The notes beneath the pieces are model-generated. The model did not search any database. It was not told where the DNA came from and saw only the letters and a program-made list of their open reading frames with translations. This document shows positions 57,300-64,000 of a DNA stretch of 64,000 nucleotides, one piece after another (the stretch's first letter is position 1; the number at the start of each line of letters is the position of its first letter). Both the position numbers and the translations under genes were made by a program. The stretch comes from RYN-230 sp963837335. Lineage in GTDB: Bacteria; Actinomycetota; Actinomycetes; Streptosporangiales; Streptosporangiaceae. The DNA lies in contig CAWINS010000028.1 in NCBI GenBank assembly GCA_963837335.1, positions 1 to 64,000 of the forward strand. The letters are read 5' to 3'.

Positions 57300-58010
57300 T
57301 TAGCCATCCGGTTGTCCCGGTTCGGCCACCTCACCGCCACCAGAGGTGAGCCGCCAGGCCTGGATCAGGTACACCGCGGCCGCGCACCAGTACAGCGCGG
57401 TGCCCCAGATCACGAACGCCCAGCCGACCACCTTGGCCACCAGGGCGGCGTCGCCGGCGTACGCGCCCAGGAGGAGCAGCGGAAACGCGTAGAACAGGCA
57501 CAGCGTCGCGGCCTTGCCCACGAAGCTGACCTGCAGTGGCTCCCAGCCCCGGGCCCGCAGCCGGAGCAGGGCCACCGCGAGCACCAGTTCCCGGCCGACC
57601 AGCACCCCCACCAGCCACCACGGGATCAGGGCGCGGATGGCGAGCCCGATGAGCATGACGCCGATGTACAGCCGGTCCGCGGTAGGGTCGAGCACCTGCC
57701 CCAGCCGGCTCTCCTGATGCAGGGCCCGGGCCAGCTTCCCGTCCAGCCAGTCCGACGCCGCCGCGCCGATCAGCAGGATGACGGCCCAGCCGTCCGCGTG
57801 CGGGCCGAGCACCAGCCAGAGGAACACCGGGACACCGAGCAGCCGCGCGATGCTGATCGCGTTCGGCACGGTCCATATCCGGTCCGGCAGCCGGTCCGGG
57901 TCTGGCGGCGGCGTGGTCACGCCCGCGGCAGGAACGGCGCTGCCCGCCTGTTCCCCCTGCGCCGCGGCGCCTGGGGCACTGCTGTTCGGGGCACTGCTGT
58001 TACCGGCCAC
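57300..58010 (-). CDS. CDP-alcohol phosphatidyltransferase family protein
   Basis: A 236-residue membrane enzyme with the full motif DG-x2-AR-x8-G-x3-D-x3-D (DWLDGKLARALHQES, then GQVLDPTADRL). About six hydrophobic segments. It makes a phospholipid head-group linkage, likely phosphatidylglycerol phosphate or cardiolipin type. The first 40 residues are low complexity and include NSSAP twice from a 15-bp repeat. GTG 58010. It runs in the same direction as the downstream fused nucleotidyltransferase gene but 170 bases apart. Confidence 0.88.
   Translation of the reverse strand: MAGNSSAPNSSAPGAAAQGEQAGSAVPAAGVTTPPPDPDRLPDRIWTVPNAISIARLLGVPVFLWLVLGPHADGWAVILLIGAAASDWLDGKLARALHQESRLGQVLDPTADRLYIGVMLIGLAIRALIPWWLVGVLVGRELVLAVALLRLRARGWEPLQVSFVGKAATLCLFYAFPLLLLGAYAGDAALVAKVVGWAFVIWGTALYWCAAAVYLIQAWRLTSGGGEVAEPGQPDG
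57973..58002 (-). repeat. 15-bp tandem duplication at the phosphatidyltransferase 5' end
   Basis: GGGGCACTGCTGTTC (57973-57987) is repeated at 57988-58002 with one change, encoding NSSAP-NSSAP. Confidence 0.9.
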
Positions 58011-58052
58011 GGCGCGGGCCCCCTAGTTCGTGGTGCACACCCGTGGCCGACC

Positions 58053-59306
58053 CTACCCGGAACCGGCCGCCCCGCCTCCGGCCAGGCTGGCCGCCTTGGC
58101 CGTCAGGTAGTGCTGTTCGCGCAGGTTTGCGGTACCCACGGCCGCGGCCCGGAACTCGGCGGCCGCGCTGGCCGCATCCCCGGCCAGCTCGAGCAGGTGG
58201 CCGCGGACCGCGTGGAACCGGTGATGACCGGCCAGCTGGCTGCCGACCCCGTCGAGCAGGGCCAGGCCCGCCGCCGGGCCTTCCGTCATGGCCGCCGCCA
58301 CCGCCCGGTTGAGCGTCACCATCGGGTTCCCGGTCAGCCGCTCCAGCCGGCCATACAGGGACAGGATCTGCGGCCAGCCCGTCTCGGCGTGGCTGGGCGC
58401 CTGGTCATGCACGGCGGCGATCGCGGCCTGCAGCTGGTATTCCCCCGGTTCCCCCTGCCGGAGCGCCCCGGTGATGAGGGACGTCCCCTCGGTGATGAGC
58501 GCCCGGTCCCACCGGCCGCGCTGCTGCTCGGCCAGCGGGATCAGCTCGCCGGCGGGGCCGGTCCTGGCGGGCCGCCGCGCGTCGGTGAGCAGCATCAGCG
58601 CCAGCAGCCCGGTCACCTCGCAATGGCCGGGCAGGCTCGCGTGCAGCGCGCGGGCCAGCCGGATCGCCTCGCCGGACAGGTCGCTGCGGGCCAGGTCGGG
58701 GCCGCTGCTGCTGGCGTACCCCTCGTTGAACAGCAGGTAGAGGACGTGCAGCACGGACCGGAGCCGGCCCGCCTGCTGGTCCGGCGGCGGCAGCGTGAAC
58801 GGCTCCCCGGAGGCTTTCAGCGTGGCCTTGGCCCGGCTGATCCGCTGGGCCATGGTCGGCTCCGGCACCAGGAATGCGGCGGCGATCTCCCGGGTGGTCA
58901 GGCCGGCCACGGCGCGCAGCGTGAGCGGGATGGCCGATCCCGGGGTCAGCGACGGATGGCAGCACATGAACATGAGGATCAGCGTGTCGTCCCGGGCGTC
59001 GCCGTCCTCCCCGGGCACCGGGCCCGCCGCGGTGGCCAGCGACCACGAGGCGGCCAGTGCCTCCCGGCGGCGCCGGGCGTCCTCGCTGCGGTACTGGTCG
59101 GTCATCCGCCGCGCGGCCACCCGGATCAGCCACCCGAGCGGGTTGTCCGGCGTGCCGTCCGCAGGCCAGTGGGTGGCCGCGGCCAGCAGCGCTTCCTGGA
59201 CGGCGTCCTCGGCGGCGGCGAAGTCACCGGAACGGCGGGCCACCGCCCCGAGGGCCTGCGGCGCCAGCTCCCGCAGCAGGCTCTCGGCGCTCATGGCCCC
59301 GCTCAT
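58053..59306 (-). CDS. ECF sigma factor, ECF42 type (DUF6596 tail)
   Basis: A 417-residue sigma factor: region 2 near residues 20-85 (AAEDAVQEALLAAATHWP, WLIRVAARRMTDQYR), region 4 near 120-170 (IPLTLRAVAGLTTREIAAAFLVPEPTMAQRISRAK). A helical TPR-like C-terminal half of about 220 residues follows (VLYLLFNEGYASS, HCEVTGLLALMLLTDARR, NPMVTLNRAVAAAM). ECF42 sigma factors need this tail and pair with a DGPF protein instead of an anti-sigma factor, which is the gene directly upstream. ATG 59306 has GGAG close by; GTG 59381, overlapping the DGPF stop, is an alternative. Confidence 0.9.
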   Translation of the reverse strand: MSGAMSAESLLRELAPQALGAVARRSGDFAAAEDAVQEALLAAATHWPADGTPDNPLGWLIRVAARRMTDQYRSEDARRRREALAASWSLATAAGPVPGEDGDARDDTLILMFMCCHPSLTPGSAIPLTLRAVAGLTTREIAAAFLVPEPTMAQRISRAKATLKASGEPFTLPPPDQQAGRLRSVLHVLYLLFNEGYASSSGPDLARSDLSGEAIRLARALHASLPGHCEVTGLLALMLLTDARRPARTGPAGELIPLAEQQRGRWDRALITEGTSLITGALRQGEPGEYQLQAAIAAVHDQAPSHAETGWPQILSLYGRLERLTGNPMVTLNRAVAAAMTEGPAAGLALLDGVGSQLAGHHRFHAVRGHLLELAGDAASAAAEFRAAAVGTANLREQHYLTAKAASLAGGGAAGSG

Positions 59307-59316
59307 CTCTGCTCCA

Positions 59317-59346
59317 CCTGCCCTCGCGCTCCCTGCCCTCGCGCCC
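59317..59346 (-). repeat. 15-bp tandem duplication between the DGPF and sigma genes
   Basis: CCTGCCCTCGCGCTC (59317-59331) is repeated at 59332-59346 with one change. Confidence 0.85.
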
Positions 59347-59377
59347 CTTACTCCCGCACCGCTTACCTCACGGGGGC

Positions 59378-59779
59378 TCACATTTCCGGGTCGGGGGCGC
59401 TGAGCACCTGGCGGACCTCGATGGGCTGCTGGATCGGCACCCCGCCAGGTCCTGGTGCGGCGGAGGCCTGGGCCGCGATCTCGATGGCCCGCCCGGCCGT
59501 CTCCACGTCGACCAGCCGGTATCCGGCCAGCAGCTCCTTGGATTCCGGGAACGGCCCGTCGGTGATCACTGGCACCCCGGTCCCGTCGGACACGACCCGC
59601 TGGGCCTGCTCGGGACCGGCCAGCCCCTGGGCGTCCACCAGCTCACCCCGCTCGAAGAGCTCACGGTTGAGCACCTGCTGGAACTCGATGTGCGCGCGGA
59701 TATCCGCGGGTGACCACTCCGTCATCGGCGGGCAGCCCGACTCCACCGGTCCGTAGTTCTGCAGCAGCATGAATCGCAT
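59378..59779 (-). CDS. YCII/DGPF-domain protein, ECF42 partner
   Basis: A 133-residue protein of the YCII-related DGPF family: MRFMLLQNYGPV start, VSDGTGVPVITDGPFPESKE with the DGPF motif near residue 80, and LLAGYRLVDVETAGRAIEIAA. These proteins are encoded beside ECF42 sigma factors; their catalytic role is unknown. ATG 59779 has GGGAGG nine bases upstream. Its stop overlaps a possible GTG start of the sigma gene, so the two are probably co-translated. Confidence 0.9.
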   Translation of the reverse strand: MRFMLLQNYGPVESGCPPMTEWSPADIRAHIEFQQVLNRELFERGELVDAQGLAGPEQAQRVVSDGTGVPVITDGPFPESKELLAGYRLVDVETAGRAIEIAAQASAAPGPGGVPIQQPIEVRQVLSAPDPEM

Positions 59780-59958
59780 CAGTTCATCCTCCCTGGTCAG
59801 GGGGCGCCACGATAGCGCCTCAGCCTGGTGACGGAGCCGGCGCCGGTTTCTCGACACGGCCCCGGCCGCCAGCTGCGGTTATCCGGCGCAGCCGTGAGTG
59901 ATTCAGCCAAGAGGGGGTAGTGGACGCCCAACTGCACATGCCCGATACAGAGGAGCAG

Positions 59959-60249
59959 ATGATGCTCACACTGACCGACAGTGCCGTGACGGCGATCCGT
60001 AACCTCACCGCACAGCCTGAACTCCCGGACGACACCGGCCTGCGCATCATGTCGCAGGACCAGGGCGGCCCGGCGTTCCAGGTGACCCTGGCCGAAACCC
60101 CGGCCGACGGCGACCAGGTGATAGAGACCGAGGGCGCCCGCGTCTTCCTGGAGCCAGGCGCTGCGGTGGCCCTGGACGACAAGTCACTCGACGCTCAGGT
60201 CGATGACGAGGGAACCGTAGCCTTCACCCTCGCGGAGCAGGCCGTCTGA
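59959..60249 (+). CDS. HesB/IscA-like small protein without cluster cysteines
   Basis: A 96-residue beta-rich protein (LTLTDSAVTAIRNLTAQPEL, GLRIMSQDQGGPAFQVTL, ARVFLEPGAAVALDDKSLDAQV) of the kind often annotated as Fe-S assembly HesB-like or adhesin in actinobacteria. It follows the IscA fold pattern, but all cluster-binding Cys are missing, so Fe-S delivery is unlikely. Start ATG 59959 (or 59962) with AGGAG at 59951-59955. Convergent with the thiolase gene across a hairpin. Confidence 0.85.
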   Translation: MMLTLTDSAVTAIRNLTAQPELPDDTGLRIMSQDQGGPAFQVTLAETPADGDQVIETEGARVFLEPGAAVALDDKSLDAQVDDEGTVAFTLAEQAV

Positions 60250-60290
60250 AGCACCGCGCGGGGGGCGCACGCTGCCCCGCCGCGCTGATA

Positions 60291-60332
60291 GACAGCCCGC
60301 GGTCCCGGCGCTCGCCGGGCCTGCGGGCTGTC
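60291..60332. terminator. Bidirectional hairpin between the HesB-like and thiolase genes
   Basis: GACAGCCCGC (60291-60300) pairs perfectly with GCGGGCTGTC (60323-60332). An inner CCCGGC/GCCGGG stem extends it. It lies between convergent genes. Confidence 0.8.
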
Positions 60333-60407
60333 CTGGTTTCCGGGCCTGGTTTCCGGGCTGGCTGCCAGCCAGGCCGGCGGGGAACTCGCGGACGGCGGGC
60401 GGCCGCC

Positions 60408-61595
60408 TCAGGGGGCCTGCCACAGGGTCGCGATGCCCTGCCCGACCCCGATGCACATGGCGGCGGCCCCCCGGGACCCGCCACTGCGCCGTAGCTGGTG
60501 CAGCAGCGTGGTGGTGATCCGCGCCCCGGAGCAGCCCAGCGGGTGGCCGATCGCGATCGCGCCACCGTTCACGTTGACCCGCTCCGGGTCGAGCTTGAGC
60601 TCGTCCGCCACGGCCACCGCCTGGGCCGCGAACGCCTCGTTGAGCTCCACCAGGTCAAGGCTGCGCACGTCCCAGCCGGCCCGGCCGAGGACCTTGCCCA
60701 TGGCCGGCACCGGCCCGATGCCCATGTAGTCCGGGTGGACCCCGGCGGCCGCGGTGCCCTCGTACCGGGCCAGCGGCGTCACCCCGCCCCCACCGGCCAG
60801 GACCCGCTCGGAGACGAGGAGCACGCCCGCCGCGCCGTCGTTCAGCGGTGAGGAGTTGCCCCCGGTCACGGTGCCGCCCTTCCGGAACGCGGGCCGCTTG
60901 GCCGCGAGCTCCTCCAGGGTCAGCCCGGGCCGGATGCCCTCGTCCTGCCCGACCGGGCCTGCTGCGGTCGGCACCGGCACGATCTCGTCGTCGAACCGCC
61001 CGGCCTCCCGGGCCGCACCGGCCCGCTGGTGGCTGCGCAGTGCGAACTCGTCCTGCCGCTCCCGGCTCACCCCGTACCGCTCGGCCACGTTCTCCGCCGT
61101 CTCGCCCAGGGTGATCGGCGGGTACAGCTCCTGCATCAGCGGGCTGACCAGCCGCCAGCCCAGCCGGGTGTCGGCGACCCCGGCTTCGCGGGGAAACGGG
61201 TCGCTGGCCCGGGGCAGCACGAACGGCGCCCGGGTCATCGACTCGGCCCCGCCGGCCAGCATGATGTCGGCCTCCCCCGCCGCGATGGCCCGCGCGGCGC
61301 TGGCGATGGCCTCCATGCCGGATCCGCAGAGCCGGTTGACGGTCGCGCCGGGCACCTCGACCGGGAGGCCGGCCAGCAGCACGCCCATCCGGGCCACGTT
61401 CCGGTTGTCCTCGCCGGCCTGGTTGGCCGCGCCCCAGTACACGTCGTCGATCCGGGCCGGGTCGAGCCACTCGTTGCGGGCCAGCAGGGCCTTGATCACC
61501 TCAGCGGTCAGGTGGTCGGGCCGGACCGAGGCCAGCGAGCCCTTGATCTTGCCGATCGGGGTCCGGCACGCGTCTACCGCGAAGACTGCCGTCAT
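60408..61595 (-). CDS. Acetyl-CoA C-acetyltransferase (thiolase II / PcaF-like)
   Basis: A 395-residue thiolase: ACRTPIGKIKGSLASVRPDHL start, nucleophile Cys in VNRLCGSGMEAI near residue 89, ELNEAFAAQAVAV, NGGAIAIGHPLGCSGAR with the catalytic His, and the second Cys in CIGVGQGIATL. It condenses or cleaves 3-oxoacyl-CoA; substrate (acetoacetyl-CoA or 3-oxoadipyl-CoA) is open. ATG 61595. The frame upstream is continuous with the phosphopantetheinyl transferase, which is likely artefactual. Confidence 0.93.
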   Translation of the reverse strand: MTAVFAVDACRTPIGKIKGSLASVRPDHLTAEVIKALLARNEWLDPARIDDVYWGAANQAGEDNRNVARMGVLLAGLPVEVPGATVNRLCGSGMEAIASAARAIAAGEADIMLAGGAESMTRAPFVLPRASDPFPREAGVADTRLGWRLVSPLMQELYPPITLGETAENVAERYGVSRERQDEFALRSHQRAGAAREAGRFDDEIVPVPTAAGPVGQDEGIRPGLTLEELAAKRPAFRKGGTVTGGNSSPLNDGAAGVLLVSERVLAGGGGVTPLARYEGTAAAGVHPDYMGIGPVPAMGKVLGRAGWDVRSLDLVELNEAFAAQAVAVADELKLDPERVNVNGGAIAIGHPLGCSGARITTTLLHQLRRSGGSRGAAAMCIGVGQGIATLWQAP

Positions 61596-61717
61596 GTCTG
61601 CCACCCTGCCCTCTGCCCGCTTCGCTGAAGTCCCTTCGAGGCTACCCGCGCAGCGCACAGGCATCCGTATCGCGCACCTCACAGCGCTGGGGCAGGGACA
61701 GGACGGATGTCGCGTGC

Positions 61718-62492
61718 TCAGCGGACCGGGGCGCCCCGGCTGGCCGCGCGGGCCGCGGGCGCCCAGGGCGCCTGGACGCTCAGCCGGATGGCCGCGGCTG
61801 CTCCCGGCCAGCGCCAGCGCGGCCTGGTAGCCGGCCGGGGCCTGCAGCGAGATGAGCGAGGTGCCGTGCACCGGGGTGGCGGGCACGAGCTGATCCGGGC
61901 CGCCCGGCCCGGCCAGGCCGTTCGGGGCGCCGGGCCGGCCGAGGACCGGGAACTCGCCGACCTCGTGGCCGATGCCTTCCCCCGTGCACTTGAGCACCGC
62001 CTCAGACCGCACCCACCACCGGATGACCAGGTCGTGCCGGGCGGCCTCGCTGAGCGACCGGCCCCATTCCGCGTCCGCCGCGTTCATGTCCGCCGACATC
62101 GAGCAGACACATCCGGTCGGCTGCTGCTCCACGTCCACGCCCACCTGCTGGCTGGCCACGGCGATCAGCACCGCGTCCCCGCTGTGCGCGAGGGAGAAAT
62201 GCAGCCCGAAACGCAGCGGCAGCGCCGGGCGCCCGGTCTGCTTGCCGCACCGCGGGCACGGCTCGCGGTGGAAGACCAGGCTCGACGGGGGGAAATCCAG
62301 GTAGCCGGACAGCACCCGGCGCAGCATGACGTGGGCCGCGGTGTACCGGCGCCGGTCCGCGCGGAACGCGAACGCCGCCGCCCGTTTGTGCTCCTCCAGG
62401 CTGAGCTCGGCCAGTTCGGCGCGGCCCACGCTGACTGAGGTGATATCGAGCCACCACACGTCCGCACTTCCCGCGGACGGAACCGTGAGCAT
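61718..62492 (-). CDS. Sfp-type 4'-phosphopantetheinyl transferase, 3' end frame disrupted
   Basis: It loads the phosphopantetheine arm of CoA onto carrier proteins of polyketide, peptide or fatty acid synthases. Landmarks: CPRCGKQTGRPAL, FSLAHSGDAVLIAV, GVDVEQ with the metal-binding Asp/Glu near residue 120, and WWVRSEAVLKCTGEGI. The usual (W)xxKEAxxK signature has Ser in place of the first Lys. In the open frame no stop is met before the thiolase (694 codons in all). In the +1 frame from about 61803 the end reads AAAIRLSVQAPWAPAAR and stops at 61718-61720. One extra base restores 257 residues. Confidence 0.82.
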
Positions 62493-62656
62493 CAGCCGCT
62501 CCCGCCACGAAGCTCACGGCGGGCCGCCGGATGACGTTTCTCCATGGTGATGCCTGCCGCCTCGAATCCGAATACCCCGCGCGGGCCAAGGTTCCTGGCG
62601 TGAACCATACCGCGCCCGGCCCCGACCACGTGATCTTCCCGAATTGCGCTTTAGTG

Positions 62657-63643
62657 CTATTTCTCCGGAACGTCTGCCGGAACGGACAGGGACAGGGCGA
62701 ACCGCCCTTCCGGGTCGGTCCACCAGGACCCCATCGCGAACCCCGCGGCGGCCAGCTCGGCGGCCACCCCGGCCCGCCGGAACTTGGCCGACACCTCGGT
62801 CCGCAGCTGCTCGCCCGCCTCGAACCGTACGGTCAGCCCGATGCCGGGCACCTGCACCACCTGCTCCTCCGCGGAGCGCAGCCGCATCTCGATCCACTCG
62901 GCCTGCGGGTCCCACACCGCCATGTGATCGAACGCGTCCGGGTCGAAGTCCGCGCCTAGCTCCGCGTTGAGCACGGACAGCACGTTCTTGTTGAACGCGG
63001 CGGTCACCCCGGCGGCGTCGTCGTAGGCGTCCAGCAGTACCGCCGGGTCCTTCACCAGGTCGGTGCCGAGCAGCAGGGCGTCGCCGTGGCGCAGGCCCGC
63101 GCGCAGCCGGGCCAGGAACGCGGCCCGCTCCGGAGGCAGCAGGTTGCCGATGGTGCTGCCCAGGAAGGCGACCAGGCGGGGCCCGTCGGGCGCGGGCAGG
63201 CCCAGCCGGGCCTCGAAGTCCGAGACCACCGCGTTCACGGTCAGTCCCGGGTAGCTGGCCAGGACCCGGTGCGCGGCCCCGACCAGGGCGCTCTCGCTGA
63301 CGTCCACCGGTACGTAGCTGCGCAGCGAGCCCGCCCCGCGCAGCGCGTCGAGCAGCAGGCCGGTCTTCTCCGAGGAGCCGGAACCCAGTTCGACCAGGGC
63401 GCTGGCCCCGGTCGCCGCGGCGATCTCGGGGGCCACGGCGGCCAGGATCGAGCGCTCGGCCCGGGTCGGGTAGTACTCCGGCAGCAGGGTGATCTTCTCG
63501 AACAGCTCGCTGCCCCGCTCGTCATAGAACCATTTGGGCGGGAGGGTCTTCGGCACCGCGGTGAGGCCCGCCCGGGCGTCCGCGCGCAGCGCGCCGGCCA
63601 GGAAGCCGTCCGGCAGGCACCTCTCGACATGGAGCTGGTTCAT
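62657..63643 (-). CDS. egtD: L-histidine N-alpha-methyltransferase EgtD
   Basis: A 328-residue SAM-dependent enzyme that trimethylates histidine to hercynine in ergothioneine synthesis. Landmarks: KWFYDERGSELFEKITLLPEYYPTRAE-type N-terminal region, VELGSGSSEKTGLLLDAL (SAM loop), FLGSTIGNLLPPE, and AYDDAAGVTAAFNKNVL with the histidine-binding Tyr/Asn. ATG 63643. It follows egtC in the same direction, as in other actinobacterial egt operons; the 120-base gap contains imperfect GGTGTGCGGGC repeats. Confidence 0.95.
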   Translation of the reverse strand: MNQLHVERCLPDGFLAGALRADARAGLTAVPKTLPPKWFYDERGSELFEKITLLPEYYPTRAERSILAAVAPEIAAATGASALVELGSGSSEKTGLLLDALRGAGSLRSYVPVDVSESALVGAAHRVLASYPGLTVNAVVSDFEARLGLPAPDGPRLVAFLGSTIGNLLPPERAAFLARLRAGLRHGDALLLGTDLVKDPAVLLDAYDDAAGVTAAFNKNVLSVLNAELGADFDPDAFDHMAVWDPQAEWIEMRLRSAEEQVVQVPGIGLTVRFEAGEQLRTEVSAKFRRAGVAAELAAAGFAMGSWWTDPEGRFALSLSVPADVPEK

Positions 63644-63763
63644 GATCGGAGTCCCTTCCCTGGCCCGTCCTTGGCCAGTTCCGTCATTGGCTGGGTGTGC
63701 GGGCGTCTGGGTGTGCAGGTCTGGGTGCCGGTGGTCATGGTGCGAATGCCCGTGATGCGGGTC

Positions 63764-64000
63764 TCAGCCGGCCGGCTTGAGCGGTCCGGCGTCCACCACG
63801 CCCGGCCGCGCGGTCAGCACCATGCGGTCCGGCACGGCGCTCCAGCCCGGCTCGTCATCAAACGGCTCGGAGGCCACCACGACCTGGTCTGGCAGGCAGC
63901 GGTAACAGAGCGTGTCGCCCGCGGCGGTGGCGGCGATCGTCTTCCCGTCGGTGAGCAGGAAGTTGAACCGGCCGGTGATGCCGGCGGCGTCGAGGTCGCC
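63764..64000 (-). CDS. egtC: Ergothioneine biosynthesis amidohydrolase EgtC (C-terminal part; cut by window edge)
   Basis: The last 78 codons of a class II glutamine-amidotransferase-fold protein: FNFLLTDGKTIAAT, DTLCYRCLPDQVVVASEPF-type segment, and W-x-AVPDRMVL, then a TGA at 63764-63766. EgtC removes glutamate from the gamma-glutamyl sulfoxide intermediate in ergothioneine synthesis. The N-terminus with the catalytic Cys lies beyond the right edge. Confidence 0.88.
   Translation of the reverse strand, partial: GDLDAAGITGRFNFLLTDGKTIAATAAGDTLCYRCLPDQVVVASEPFDDEPGWSAVPDRMVLTARPGVVDAGPLKPAG

Noticed and set aside
60330..60357. 13-bp duplication CCTGGTTTCCGGG as an att site
   Set aside because: It is a tandem copy with no integrase or tRNA nearby; it looks like simple duplication next to a terminator.

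Overview
The window is about 64 kb of very GC-rich chromosomal DNA from an actinomycete. Evidence includes WhiA, a WhiB-like protein, Lsr2, RbpA, OpcA, a GarA-type FHA protein, ergothioneine genes, frequent GTG starts and actinobacterial gene orders (rapZ-yvcK-whiA-gap-pgk-tpi-secG; tkt-tal-zwf-opcA-pgl; garA-merR-bfn-merR-gcvP). A filamentous actinomycete such as a Streptosporangiales member is plausible, but rank below class is a guess. No tRNA, rRNA, CRISPR array, prophage or insertion sequence was seen.

Layout. 1-7.2 kb: a FadR-type regulator (cut by the left edge) divergent from a gamma-glutamylation catabolic cluster (APC permease, glutamine-synthetase-like ligase, aldehyde dehydrogenase, SDR, class I amidotransferase hydrolase). 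7.2-12.4 kb: ABC-2 exporter pair, EamA transporter, heme A synthase CtaA and a convergent PrsW-type protease. 12.5-19.4 kb: pentose phosphate operon tkt-tal-zwf-opcA-pgl. 19.4-25.3 kb: DUF1707 protein, a TrkA-N/RCK membrane protein, acetate transporter (SatP family), MscS channel, Lsr2 and a repeat-rich hypothetical. 25.7-30.2 kb: WhiB-like gene, a tiny Cys-rich protein, then an assimilatory sulfur operon (Cys leader peptide, sulfite reductase, zinc-ribbon microprotein, APS reductase, CbiX chelatase). 30.2-37.8 kb: AidB-like acyl-CoA dehydrogenase, GlgX, RibD-like reductase, ATP-dependent DNA ligase, glutamate decarboxylase. 37.8-48 kb, minus strand: rbpA, secG, tpiA, pgk, gap, whiA, yvcK, rapZ, uvrC, a ROK kinase. 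48-54.2 kb, minus strand: gcvP behind a glycine riboswitch, then the merR/bfn/ftsR/garA set. 54.6-64 kb: fused nucleotidyltransferase/phosphomannomutase, CDP-alcohol phosphatidyltransferase, an ECF42-type sigma factor with its DGPF partner, a HesB-like protein, thiolase, Sfp-type phosphopantetheinyl transferase, and egtD with the 3' end of egtC at the right edge.

Two sequence-level themes cut across the genes. First, eight or more conserved genes carry a single-base frame disruption (glnA-like, tkt, tal, zwf, ribD-like, gadB C-terminus, gcvP, phosphopantetheinyl transferase; probably ctaA 5' end). Nearly all need removal of one G/C base, which points to consensus-sequence errors rather than gene decay. 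Second, short tandem repeats of exactly 15 bp recur at gene junctions and gene termini (at least ten loci), alongside three copies of a GC palindrome that is translated inside gene ends.

How the genes work together: the first cluster should import an amine or amino alcohol, gamma-glutamylate it, oxidise it and release glutamate. The sulfur operon has the sulfite-to-sulfide and APS-to-sulfite enzymes, the siroheme chelatase and a Cys-sensing leader. The pentose phosphate and lower glycolytic operons are separate, and gcvP is wired to glycine by its riboswitch.
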